Assembly: GCA_030762175.1 (NCBI GenBank)
Contig: JAUJEO010000021.1
Coordinates: 930,001 to 994,000, forward strand
Origin: Metallyticus violacea
Lineage: Eukaryota > Arthropoda > Insecta > Mantodea > Metallyticidae
DNA length: 64,000 nt
Reading direction: 5' to 3'
Made by a program: the position numbers and the translations under genes. Below the pieces are notes generated by a model. That model was given only the letters and a program-made list of their open reading frames with translations, made no database searches and was not told where the DNA came from. Shown here piece after piece: positions 35,980 through 48,206 of this stretch (position 1 is the stretch's first letter; the number at the start of each line of letters is the position of its first letter).

Positions 35980-37091
35980 TCTCTTTCATTATACTAGTTT
36001 GATAGCCTCAGAAAAGCATATTATGCACAAAGAATCTCGAAAAGAAAAAATTTTTTTTTCGAAGTTTGGAAACATCTTTAGAATCACTTTTTTCCGTTTT
36101 TATTTGCGATAACTGGTTCTCTTTCATTATACTAGTTTGATAGCCTCAGAAAACCATATTATGCGCAAAGAATCTCGAAAAGAAAAAAATTTTTTTTCGA
36201 AGTTTGGAAACTTCTTTAGAATCACTATTTTTCCGTTCTTATTTGAGATTACTGGTTCTCTTTCATTATACTAATTAGATAGCCTCAGAAAAGCATATTA
36301 CGCGCAAAGAATCTCGAAAATAAAAAAAATTTTTTAGAACTTTGGAAACTTCGTTAGAATCACTTTTTTTTTCCGATCTTATTTGAGATAACTGGTTCTC
36401 TTTCATTATACTAGTTTGATAGCCTCATAAAAGCTTATTATGCGCAAAGAATCTCGAAAAGAAAAAAATTTTTTTTCGAAGTTTGGAAACTTCATTAGAA
36501 TCGCCTTTTTTTCCGTTCTTATTTGAGATAATTGGTTCTCTTTCATTATACTAGTTTGATAGCCTCAGTAAAGCATATTATGCGCAAAGAATCTGGAAAT
36601 GAAAAAAAATTTTTTTCGAAGTTTGGAAACGTCGTTAGAATCACTTTTTTTCCGTTCTTATTTGAGATAACTGGTTCTCTTTCATTATACTAGTTTGATA
36701 GCCTCAGAAAAGCATATTATGCGCAAAGAATCTCGAAAAGAAAAAAGCTTTTTTCGAAGTTTGGAAACTTCGTTTGAATAACTTTTTTTCCGTTCTTATT
36801 TGAGATAACTGGTTCTCTTTCATTATACTAGTTTGATAGCCTCAGAAAAGCATATTATGCGCAAAGAATCTCGAAAAGAAAAAAATTTTTTTTCGAAGTT
36901 TGGAAACTTCGTTAGAATCACTTTTTTTCCGTTCTTATTTGAAATAACTGGTTCTCTTTCATGATACTAGTTTGATAGCCTCAGAAAATCATATTATGCG
37001 CAAAGAATCTCGAAAAGAAAAAAATTTTTTTTCGATGTTTGGAAACTTTGTTAGAATCACTTTTTTTCCGTTCTTATTTGAGATAACTGGT
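35980..37091 (+). repeat. 8-mer block: L-M-N-O-P plus Q-J-K, duplicate of the block 2.5 kb upstream
   Basis: L 35980, M 36118, N 36257, O 36397, P 36537, Q 36676, J 36814, K 36953. It shares tctggaaatg and aagctttt with 33480-34591 at an offset of 2500 bp, 18 monomers. Confidence 0.88.
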
Positions 37092-38479
37092 TCTCTTTCA
37101 TTATACTAGTTTGATAGCCTCAGAAAAGCATATTATGCACAAAGAATCTCGAAAAGAAAAAAATTTTTTTTCGAAGTTTGGAAACTTCTTTAGAATCACT
37201 TTTTTCCGTTTTTATTTGCGATAACTGGTTCTCTTTCATTATACTAGTTTGATAGCCTCAGAAAACCATATTATGCGCAAAGAATCTCGAAAAGAAAAAA
37301 ATTTTTTTCGAAGTTTGGAAACTTCTTTAGAATCACTATTTTTCCGTTCTTATTTGAGATTACTGGTTCTCTTTCATTATACTAATTAGATAGCCTCAGA
37401 AAAGCATATTACGCGCAAAGTATCTCGAAAATAAAAAAAATTTTTTAGAACTTTGGAAACTTCGTTAGAATCACTTTTTTTTCCGATCTTATTTGAGATA
37501 ACTGGTTCTCTTTCATTATACTAGTTTGATAGCCTCATAAAAGCTTATTATGCACAAAGAATCTCGAAAAGAAAAAACATTTTTTTCGAAGTTTGGAAAC
37601 TTCGTTAGAATCACTTTTTTTCCGTTCTTATTTGAGATAACTGATTCTCTTTCATTATACTAGTTTGATAGCCTCAGTAAAGCATATTATGCACAAAATA
37701 TCTCGAAAAGAAAAAATTTTTTTTTCGAATTTTGGAAACTTTGTTAGAATCACTTTTTTTCCGTTCTTATTTTAGGTAACTGGTTCTCTTTCATTATACT
37801 AGTTTTATAGCCTCAGAAAAGCATATTATGCGCAAAGAATCTCTAAAAGAAAAAATTTTTCTTTCGAATTTTGTAAACTTCGTTAGAATCACATTTTTTC
37901 CGTTCTTATTTGAGATAACTGGTTCTCTTTCATTATACTAGTTTGATAGCCTCAGAAAAGCATATTATGCGCAAAGAATCTCGAAAAGAAAAAAGTTTTT
38001 TTTCGAAGTTTGGAAACTTCGTTTGAATAACTTTTTTTCGGTTCTTATTTAAGATAACTGGTTCTCTTTCATTATACTAGTTTGATAGCCTCAGAAAAGC
38101 ATATTATGCGCAAAGAATCTCGAAAAGAAAAAATTTTTTTTTCGAAGTTTGGAAACTTCGTTAGAATCACTTTTTTTCCGTTCTTATTTGAGATAACTGG
38201 TTCTCTTTCATTATACTAGTTTGACAGCCTCAGAAAAGCATATTATGCGCAAAGAATCTCGAAAAGAAAAAAATTTTTTTTCGAAGTTTGGAAACTTCGT
38301 TAGAATCACTTTTTTTCCGTTCTTATTTGAAATAACTGGTTCTCTTTCATAATACTAGTTTGATAGCCTCAGAAAATCATATTATGCGCAAAGAATCTCG
38401 AAAAGAAAAAATTTTTTTTTCGATGTTTGGAAACTTTGTTAGAATCACTCTTTTTCCGTTCTTATTTGAGATAACTGGT
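37092..38479 (+). repeat. 10-mer block: L-M-N-O'-P'-Q' plus H-I-J-K
   Basis: L 37092, M 37230, N 37368 (gcaaagtatctcg), O' 37507, P' 37646, Q' 37785, H 37924, I 38063, J 38202 (gacagcctc), K 38341 (cataatac). The N variant recurs at 40480 and 62156. Confidence 0.87.
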
Positions 38480-39035
38480 TCTCTTTCATTATACTAGTTT
38501 GATAGCCTCAGCAAAGCATATTATTCACAAAGAATCTCGAAAAGAAAAAATTTTTTTTTCGAAGTTTGGAAACGTCGTTTGAATCACTTTTATTCCGTTC
38601 TTATTTGAGATAACTGGTTCTCTTTCACTATACTAGTTTGATAGCCTCAGTAAAGCATATTATGCACAAAGAATCTCGAAAAGAAAAAAGTTTTTTTTCG
38701 AAGTTTCGAAACTTCGTTTGACTCAGTTTTTTTCCGTTCTAATTTGACATAACTGGTTCTCTTTCATTATACTAGTTTGATAGCCTCAGTTAAGCATATT
38801 ATATGCAAAGAATCTCGAAAAGAAAAAATTTTTTTTTCGAATTTTGGAAACTTCGTTAGAATCACTTTTTTTCCGTTCTTATTTTAGGTAACTGGTTCTC
38901 TTTCATTATACTAATTTGATAGCCTCAGTAAAGCATATTATGCGCAAAGAATCTTGAAAAGATAAAAAATTTTTTTCGAAGTTTGGAAACGTCGTTAGAA
39001 TCACTTTTATTCCGTTCTTATTTGAGATAACTGGT
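38480..39035 (+). repeat. Orphan delta cassette D-E-F-G leading into L
   Basis: D 38480, E 38619, F 38758, G 38897 (gaaaagataaaaa). Unlike every other delta cassette it is followed by L instead of H. The junction is a G-to-L join produced by duplication of the 22-monomer unit. Confidence 0.86.
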
Positions 39036-40147
39036 TCTCTTTCATTATACTAGTTTGATAGCCTCAGAAAAGCATATTATGCACAAAGAATCTCGAAAAG
39101 AAAAAATTTTTTTTTCGAAGTTTGGAAACATCTTTAGAATCACTTTTTTCCGTTTTTATTTGCGATAACTGGTTCTCTTTCATTATACTAGTTTGATAGC
39201 CTCAGAAAACCATATTATGCGCAAAGAATCTCGAAAAGAAAAAAATTTTTTTTCGAAGTTTGGAAACTTCTTTAGAATCACTATTTTTCCGTTCTTATTT
39301 GAGATTACTGGTTCTCTTTCATTATACTAATTAGATAGCCTCAGAAAAGCATATTACGCGCAAAGAATCTCGAAAATAAAAAAAATTTTTTAGAACTTTG
39401 GAAACTTCGTTAGAATCACTTTTTTTTTCCGATCTTATTTGAGATAACTGGTTCTCTTTCATTATACTAGTTTGATAGCCTCATAAAAGCTTATTATGCG
39501 CAAAGAATCTCGAAAAGAAAAAAATTTTTTTTCGAAGTTTGGAAACTTCATTAGAATCGCCTTTTTTTCCGTTCTTATTTGAGATAATTGGTTCTCTTTC
39601 ATTATACTAGTTTGATAGCCTCAGTAAAGCATATTATGCGCAAAGAATCTGGAAATGAAAAAAAATTTTTTTCGAAGTTTGGAAACGTCGTTAGAATCAC
39701 TTTTTTTCCGTTCTTATTTGAGATAACTGGTTCTCTTTCATTATACTAGTTCGATAGCCTCAGAAAAGCATATTATGCGCAAAGAATCTCGAAAAGAAAA
39801 AAGCTTTTTTCGAAGTTTGGAAACTTCGTTTGAATAACTTTTTTTCCGTTCTTATTTGAGATAACTGGTTCTCTTTCATTATACTAGTTTGATAGCCTCA
39901 GAAAAGCATATTATGCGCAAAGAATCTCGAAAAGAAAAAAATTTTTTTTCGAAGTTTGGAAACTTCGTTAGAATCACTTTTTTTCCGTTCTTATTTGAAA
40001 TAACTGGTTCTCTTTCATGATACTAGTTTGATAGCCTCAGAAAATCATATTATGCGCAAAGAATCTCGAAAAGAAAAAAATTTTTTTTCGATGTTTGGAA
40101 ACTTTGTTAGAATCACTTTTTTTCCGTTCTTATTTGAGATAACTGGT
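39036..40147 (+). repeat. 8-mer block: L-M-N-O-P plus Q-J-K
   Basis: L 39036, M 39174, N 39313, O 39453, P 39593 (tctggaaatg), Q 39732 (gttcgatag, aagctttt), J 39870, K 40009. Third copy of the 33480 and 35980 blocks, 3056 bp after the second. Confidence 0.88.
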
Positions 40148-41538
40148 TCTCTTTCATTATACTAGTTTGATAGCCTCAGAAAAGCATATTATGCACAAAG
40201 AATCTCGAAAAGAAAAAAATTTTTTTTCGAAGTTTGGAAACTTCTTTAGAATCACTTTTTTCCGTTTTTATTTGCGATAACTGGTTCTCTTTCATTATAC
40301 TACTAGTTTGATAGCCTCAGAAAACCATATTATGCGCAAAGAATCTCGAAAAGAAAAAAATTTTTTTCGAAGTTTGGAAACTTCTTTAGAATCACTATTT
40401 TTCCGTTCTTATTTGAGATTACTGGTTCTCTTTCATTATACTAATTAGATAGCCTCAGAAAAGCATATTACGCGCAAAGTATCTCGAAAATAAAAAAAAT
40501 TTTTTAGAACTTTGGAAACTTCGTTAGAATCACTTTTTTTTCCGATCTTATTTGAGATAACTGGTTCTCTTTCATTATACTAGTTTGATAGCCTCATAAA
40601 AGCTTATTATGCACAAAGAATCTCGAAAAGAAAAAACATTTTTTTCGAAGTTTGGAAACTTCGTTAGAATCACTTTTTTTCCGTTCTTATTTGAGATAAC
40701 TGATTCTCTTTCATTATACTAGTTTGATAGCCTCAGTAAAGCATATTATGCACAAAATATCTCGAAAAGAAAAAATTTTTTTTTCGAATTTTGGAAACTT
40801 TGTTAGAATCACTTTTTTTCCGTTCTTATTTTAGGTAACTGGTTCTCTTTCATTATACTAGTTTTATAGCCTCAGAAAAGCATATTATGCGCAAAGAATC
40901 TCTAAAAGAAAAAATTTTTCTTTCGAATTTTGTAAACTTCGTTAGAATCACATTTTTTCCGTTCTTATTTGAGATAACTGGTTCTCTTTCATTATACTAG
41001 TTTGATAGCCTCAGAAAAGCATATTATGCGCAAAGAATCTCGAAAAGAAAAAAGTTTTTTTTCGAAGTTTGGAAACTTCGTTTGAATAACTTTTTTTCGG
41101 TTCTTATTTAAGATAACTGGTTCTCTTTCATTATACTAGTTTGATAGCCTCAGAAAAGCATATTATGCGCAAAGAATCTCGAAAAGAAAAAATTTTTTTT
41201 TCGAAGTTTGGAAACTTCGTTAGAATCACTTTTTTTCCGTTCTTATTTGAGATAACTGGTTCTCTTTCATTATACTAGTTTGACAGCCTCAGAAAAGCAT
41301 ATTATGCGCAAAGAATCTCGAAAAGAAAAAAATTTTTTTTCGAAGTTTGGAAACTTCGTTAGAATCACTTTTTTTCCGTTCTTATTTGAAATAACTGGTT
41401 CTCTTTCATAATACTAGTTTGATAGCCTCAGAAAATCATATTATGCGCAAAGAATCTCGAAAAGAAAAAATTTTTTTTTCGATGTTTGGAAACTTTGTTA
41501 GAATCACTCTTTTTCCGTTCTTATTTGAGATAACTGGT
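40148..41538 (+). repeat. 10-mer block: L-M-N-O'-P'-Q' plus H-I-J-K
   Basis: L 40148, M 40286 (3-bp insertion, tatactactag), N 40427 (gcaaagtatctcg), O' 40566, P' 40705, Q' 40844, H 40983, I 41122, J 41261 (gacagcctc), K 41400 (cataatac). Confidence 0.87.
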
Positions 41539-42650
41539 TCTCTTTCATTATACTAGTTTGATAGCCTCAGCAAAGCATATTATTCACAAAGAATCTCGAA
41601 AAGAAAAAATTTTTTTTTCGAAGTTTGGAAACGTCGTTTGAATCACTTTTATTCCGTTCTTATTTGAGATAACTGGTTCTCTTTCACTATACTAGTTTGA
41701 TAGCCTCAGTAAAGCATATTATGCACAAAGAATCTCGAAAAGAAAAAAGTTTTTTTTCGAAGTTTCGAAACTTCGTTTGACTCAGTTTTTTTCCGTTCTA
41801 ATTTGACATAACTGGTTCTCTTTCATTATACTAGTTTGATAGCCTCAGTTAAGCATATTATATGCAAAGAATCTCGAAAAGAAAAAATTTTTTTTTCGAA
41901 TTTTGGAAACTTCGTTAGAATCACTTTTTTTCCGTTCTTATTTTAGGTAACTGGTTCTCTTTCATTATACTAATTTGATAGCCTCAGTAAAGCATATTAT
42001 GCGCAAAGAATCTTGAAAAGATAAAAAATTTTTTTCGAAGTTTGGAAACGTCGTTAGAATCACTTTTATTCCGTTCTTATTTGAGATAACTGGTTCTCTT
42101 TCATTATACTAGTTTGATAGCCTCAGAAAAGCATATTATGCGCAAAGAATCTCGAAAAGAAAAAAGTTTTTTTTCGAAGTTTGGAAACTTCGTTTGAATA
42201 ACTTTTTTTCGGTTCTTATTTAAGATAACTGGTTCTCTTTCATTATACTAGTTTGATAGCCTCAGAAAAGCATATTATGCGCAAAGAATCTCGAAAAGAA
42301 AAAATTTTTTTTTCGAAGTTTGGAAACTTCGTTAGAATCACTTTTTTTCCGTTCTTATTTGAGATAACTGGTTCTCTTTCATTATACTAGTTTGATAGCC
42401 TCAGAAAAGCATATTATGCGCAAAGAATCTCGAAAAGAAAAAAATTTTTTTTCGAAGTTTGGAAACTTCGTTAAAATCACTTTTTTTCCGTTCTTATTTG
42501 AAATAACTGGTTGTCTTTCATTATACTAATTTGATAGCCTCAGTAAAGCTTATTATGCGCAAAGAATCTCGAAAAGAAAAAAAAATTTTTTCGAAGTTTG
42601 GAAACGTCGTTAGAATCACTTTTTTTCCGTTCTTATTTGAGATAACTGGT
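41539..42650 (+). repeat. Delta cassette D-E-F-G plus H-I-J-K' (landmark copy 4)
   Basis: D 41539, E 41678, F 41817, G 41956 (gaaaagataaaaa), H 42095, I 42234, J 42373 (gttaaaatc), K' 42512 (taaagcttatt, adding a HindIII site). Offset 11,810 bp from copy 3. Confidence 0.87.
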
Positions 42651-44038
42651 TCTCTTTCATTATACTAGTTTGATAGCCTCAGAAAGGCATATTATGCGCA
42701 AAGAATCTCGAAAAGAAAAAAGTTTTTTTTCGAAGTTTGGAAACTTCGTTTGAATAACTTTTTTTCCGTTCTTATTTGAGATAACTGGTTCTATTTCATT
42801 ATACTAGTTTCATAGCCTCAGAAAAGCATATTATGCGCAAAGAATCTCGAAAAGAAAAAATTTTTTTTTCGAAGTTTGGGAACTTCGTTAGAATCACTTT
42901 TTTTCCGTTCTTATTTGAGATTACTGGTTCTCTTTCATTATAGTAGTTTGATAGCCTCAGAAAAGCATATTATGCACAAAGAATCTCGAAAAGAAAAAAA
43001 AATTTTTTCGAAGTTAGGAAACTTCGTTAGAATCACTTTTTTTCCGTTCTTATTTGAGATAACTGGTTCTCTTTCATTATACTAGTTTGATAGCCTCAGC
43101 AAAGCATATTATTCACAAAGAATCTCGAAAAGAAAAAAATTTTTTTTCGATGTTTGGAAACGTCGTTTGAATCACTTTTATTCCGTTCTTATTTGAGATA
43201 ACTGGTTCTCTTTCACTATACTAGTTTGATAGCCTCAGTAAAGCATATTATGCACAAAGAATCTCGAAAAGAAAAAAGTTTTTTTTCGAAGTTTCGAAAC
43301 TTCGTTTGACTCAGTTTTTTTCCGTTCTAATTTGACATAACTGGTTCTCTTTCATTATACTAGTTTGATAGCCTGAGTTAAGCATATTATATGCAAAGAA
43401 TCTCGAAAAGAAAAAATTTTTTTTTCGAATTTTGGAAACTTCGTTAGAATCACTTTTTTTCCGTTCTTATTTTAGGTAACTGGTTCTCTTTCATTATACT
43501 AATTTGATAGCCTCAGTAAAGCATATTATGCGCAAAGAATCTTGAAAAGAAAAAAAATTTTTTTCGAAGTTTGGAAACGTCGTTAGAATCACTTTTATTC
43601 CGTTCTTATTTGAGATAACTGGTTCTCTTTCATTATACTAGTTTGATAGCCTCAGAAAGGCATATTATGCGCAAAGAATCTCGAAAAGAAAAAAGTTTTT
43701 TTTCGAAGTTTGGAAACTTCGTTTGAATAACTTTTTTTCGATTCTTATTTAAGATAACTGGTTCTCTTTCATTATACTAGTTTGATAGCCTCAGAAAAGC
43801 ATATTATGCGCAAAGAATCTCGAAAAGAAAAAATTTTTTTTTCGAAGTTTGGAAACTTCGTTAGAATCACTTTTTTTCCGTTCTTATTTGAGATAACTGG
43901 TTCTCTTTCATTATACTAGTTTGATAGCCTCAGAAAATCATATTATGCGCAAAGAATCTCGAAAAAAAAAATTTTTTTTCGATGTTTGGAAACTTTGTTA
44001 GAATCACTTTTTTTCCGTTCTTATTTGAGATAACTGGT
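42651..44038 (+). repeat. A-G plus shortened anchor H-I-K, with an A-like head in H
   Basis: A 42651, B 42790, C 42929, D 43068, E 43207, F 43346 (gcctgagtt), G 43485, H 43624, I 43763, K 43902. H carries aaaggcat, normally private to A. J is missing, and K has the ttatactag head expected after I, so one monomer was lost between J and K. Confidence 0.84.
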
Positions 44039-45567
44039 TCTCTTTCATTATACTAGTTTGATAGCCTCAGAAAGGCATATTATGCGCAAAGAATCTCGAA
44101 AAGAAAAAAGTATTTTTTCGAAGTTTGGAAACTTCGTTTGAATAACTTTTTTTCCGTTCTTATTTGAGATAACTGGTTCTATTTCATTATACTAGTTTGA
44201 TAGCCTCAGAAAAGCATATTATGCGCAAAGAATCTCGAAAAGAAAAAATTTTTTTTTCGAAGTTTGGAAACTTCGTTAGAATCACTTTTTTTCCGTTCTT
44301 ATTTGAGATTATTGGTTCTCTTTCATTATAGTAGTTTGATAGCCTCAGAAAAGCATATTATGCACAAAGAATCTCGAAAAGAAAAAAAATTTTTTTCGAA
44401 GTTAGGAAACTTCGTTAGAATCACTTTTTTTCCTTTCTTATTTGAGATAACTGGTTCTCTTTCATTATACTAGTTTGATAGCCTCAGCAAAGCATATTAT
44501 TCACAAAGAATCTCGAAAAGAAAAAAATTTTTTTTCGAAGTTTGGAAACGTCGTTTGAATCACTTTTATTCCGTTCTTATTTGAGATAACTGGTTCTCTT
44601 TCACTATACTAGTTTGATAGCCTCAGTAAAGCATATTATGCACAAAGAATCTCGAAAAGAAAAAAGTTTTTTTTCGAAGTTTCGAAACTTTGTTTGACTC
44701 AGTTTTTTTCCGTTCTAATTTGACATAACTGGTTCTCTTTCATTATACTTGTTTGATAGCCTCAGTAAAGCATATTATATGCAAAGAATCTCGAAAAGAA
44801 AAAATTTTTTTTTCGAATTTTGGAAACTTCGTTGGAATCACTTTTTTTCCGTTCTTATTTTAGGTAACTGGTTCTCTTTCATTATACTAATTTGATAGCC
44901 TCAGTAAAGCATATTATGCGCAAAGAATCTTGAAAAGAAAAAAAATTTTTTTCGAAGTTTGGAAACGTCGTTAGAATCACTTTTTTTTCGTTCTTATTTG
45001 AGATAACTGGTTCTCTTTCATTATACTAGTTTGATAGCCTCAGAAAAGCATATTATGCGCAAAGAATCTCGAAAAGAAAAAAGTTTTTTTTCGAAGTTTG
45101 GAAACTTCGTTTGAATAACTTTTTTTCCGTTCTTATTTGAGATAACTGGTTCTCTTTCATTTTACTAGTTTGATAGCCTCAGAAAAGCATATTATGCGCA
45201 AAGAATCTCGAAAAGAAAAAATTTTTTTTTCGAAGTTTGGAAACTTCGTTAGAATCACTTTTTTTCCGTTCTTATTTGAGATAACTGGTTCTCTTTCATT
45301 ATACTAGTTTGATAGCCTCAGAAAAGCATATTATGCGCAAAGAATCTCGAAAAGAAAAAAATTTTTTTTCGAAGTTTGGAAACTTCGTTAGAATCACTTT
45401 TTTTCCGTTCTTATTTGAAATAACTGGTTCTCTTTCATGATACTAGTTTGATAGCCTCAGAAAATCATATTATGCGCAAAGAATCTCGAAAAGAAAAAAA
45501 TTTTTTTTCGATGTTTGGAAACTTTGTTAGAATCACTTTTTTTCCGTTCTTATTTGAGATAACTGGT
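44039..45567 (+). repeat. 11-mer block: A-G plus Q-I-J-K
   Basis: A 44039 (gtatttttt), B 44178 (gattattgg), C 44317 (cctttc), D 44456, E 44595, F 44734 (gttggaatc), G 44873, Q 45012, I 45151 (ttttactag), J 45290, K 45429. Sister of 4447 and 15839 and the most complete of the three. Confidence 0.88.
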
Positions 45568-46679
45568 TCTCTTTCATTATACTAGTTTGATAGCCTCAGA
45601 AAAGCATATTATGCACAAAGAATCTCGAAAAGAAAAAAATTTTTTTTCGAAGTTTGGAAACATCTTTAGAATCACTTTTTTCCGTTTTTATTTGCGATAA
45701 CTGGTTCTCTTTCATTATACTAGTTTGATAGCCTCAGAAAACCATATTATGCGCAAAGAATCTCGAAAAGAAAAAAATTTTTTTTCGAAGTTTGGAAACT
45801 TCTTTAGAATCACTATTTTTCCGTTCTTATTTGAGATTACTGGTTCTCTTTCATTATACTAATTAGATAGCCTCAGAAAAGCATATTACGCGCAAAGAAT
45901 CTCGAAAATAAAAAAAATTTTTTAGAACTTTGGAAACTTCGTTAGAATCACTTTTTTTTCCGATCTTATTTGAGATAACTGGTTCTCTTTCATTATACTA
46001 GTTTGATAGCCTCATAAAAGCTTATTATGCGCAAAGAATCTCGAAAAGAAAAAAATTTTTTTTCGAAGTTTGGAAACTTCATTAGAATCGCCTTTTTTTC
46101 CGTTCTTATTTGAGATAATTGGTTCTCTTTCATTATACTAGTTTGATAGCCTCAGTAAAGCATATTATGCGCAAAGAATCTGGAAAAGAAAAAAAATTTT
46201 TTTCGAAGTTTGGAAACGTCGTTAGAATCACTTTTTTTCCGTTCTTATTTGAGATAACTGGTTCTCTTTCATTATACTAGTTTGATAGCCTCAGAAAAGC
46301 ATATTATGCGCAAAGAATCTCGAAAAGAAAAAAGTTTTTTTTCGAAGTTTGGAAACTTCGTTTGAATAACTTTTTTTCCGTTCTTATTTGAGATAACTGG
46401 TTCTCTTTCATTATACTAGTTTGATAGCCTCAGAAAAGCATATTATGCGCAAAGAATCTCGAAAAGAAAAAAATTTTTTTTCGAAGTTTGGAAACTTCGT
46501 TAGAATCACTTTTTTTCCGTTCTTATTTGAAATAACTGGTTCTCTTTCATGATACTAGTTTGATAGCCTCAGAAAATCATATTATGCGCAAAGAATCTCG
46601 AAAAGAAAAAAATTTTTTTTCGATGTTTGGAAACTTTGTTAGAATCACTTTTTTTCCGTTCTTATTTGAGATAACTGGT
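45568..46679 (+). repeat. 8-mer block: L-M-N-O-P plus Q-J-K
   Basis: L 45568, M 45706, N 45845, O 45984, P 46124, Q 46263, J 46402, K 46541. P has tctggaaaag and Q has the ordinary gttt tract, so it belongs to the older sub-lineage, like 5838 and 19590. Confidence 0.88.
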
Positions 46680-48206
46680 TCTCTTTCATTATACTAGTTT
46701 GATAGCCTCAGAAAAGCATATTATGCACAAAGAATCTCGAAAAGAAAAAAAATTTTTTTCGAAGTTTGGAAACTTCTTTAGAATCACTTTTTTCCGTTTT
46801 TATTTGCGATAACTGGTTCTCTTTCATTATACTAGTTTGATAGCCTCAGAAAACCATATTATGCGCAAAGAATCTCGAAAAGAAAAAAATTTTTTTCGAA
46901 GTTTGGAAACTTCGTTAGAATCACTTTTTTTCCGTTCTTATTTGAGATTACTGGTTCTCTTTCATTATAGTAGTTTGATAGACTCAGAAAAGCATATTAT
47001 GCACAAAGAATCTCGAAAAGAAAAAAAATTTTTTTCGAAGTTAGGAAACTTCGTTAGAATCACTTTTTTTCCTTTCTTATTTGAGATAACTGGTTCTCTT
47101 TCATTATACTAGTTTGATAGCCTCAGCAAAGCATATTATTCACAAAGAATCTCGAAAAGAAAAAAATTTTTTTTCGAAGTTTGGAAACGTCGTTTGAATC
47201 ACTTTTATTCCGTTCTTATTTGAGATAACTGGTTCTCTTTCACTATACTAGTTTGATAGCCTCAGTAAAGCATATTATGCACAAAGAATCTCGAAAAGAA
47301 AAAAGTTTTTTTTCGAAGTTTCGAAACTTTGTTTGACTCAGTTTTTTTCCGTTCTAATTTTACATAACTGGTTCTCTTTCATTATACTTGTTTGATAGCC
47401 TCAGTAAAGCATATTATATGCAAAGAATCTCGAAAAGAAAAAATTTTTTTTTCGAATTTTGGAAACTTCGTTGGAATCACTTTTTTTCCGTTCTTATTTT
47501 AGGTAACTGGTTCTCTTTCATTATACTAATTTGATAGCCTCAGTAAAGCATATTATGCGCAAAGAATCTTGAAAAGAAAAAAAAATTTTTTCGAAGTTTG
47601 GAAACGTCGTTAGAATCACTTTTTTTTCGTTCTTATTTGAGATAACTGGTTCTCTTTCATTATACTAGTTTGATAGCCTCAGAAAAGCATATTATGCGCA
47701 AAGAATCTCGAAAAGAAAAAAGTTTTTTTTCGAAGTTTGGAAACTTCGTTTGAATAACTTTTTTTCCGTTCTTATTTGAGATAACTGGTTCTCTTTCATT
47801 TTACTAGTTTGATAGCTTCAGAAAAGCATATTATGCGCAAAGAATCTCGAAAAGAAAAATTTTTTTTTTCGAAGTTTGGAAACTTCGTTAGAATCACTTT
47901 TTTTCCGTTCTTATTTGAGATAACTGGTTCTCTTTCATTATACTAGTTTGATAGCCTCAGAAAAGCATATTATGCGCAAAGAATCTCGAAAAGAAAAAAA
48001 TTTTTTTTCGAAGTTTGGAAACTTCGTTAGAATCACTTTTTTTCCGTTCTTATTTGAAATAACTGGTTCTCTTTCATGATACTAGTTTGATAGCCTCAGA
48101 AAATCATATTATGCGCAAAGAATCTCGAAAAGAAAAAAATTTTTTTTCGATGTTTGGAAACTTTGTTAGAATCACTTTTTTTCCGTTCTTATTTGAGATA
48201 ACTGGT
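46680..48206 (+). repeat. L, M/B chimera, C-G, Q-I-J-K
   Basis: L 46680, M/B 46818, C 46956 (gatagactc), D 47095, E 47234 (actttg, ttttacata), F 47373 (gttggaatc), G 47512, Q 47651, I 47790 (gatagcttc), J 47929, K 48068. C carries the gatagactc mark of the 8617 lineage, while E and F carry marks of the 5004 lineage. The two alpha sub-lineages are therefore mixed in one cassette. Confidence 0.84.
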
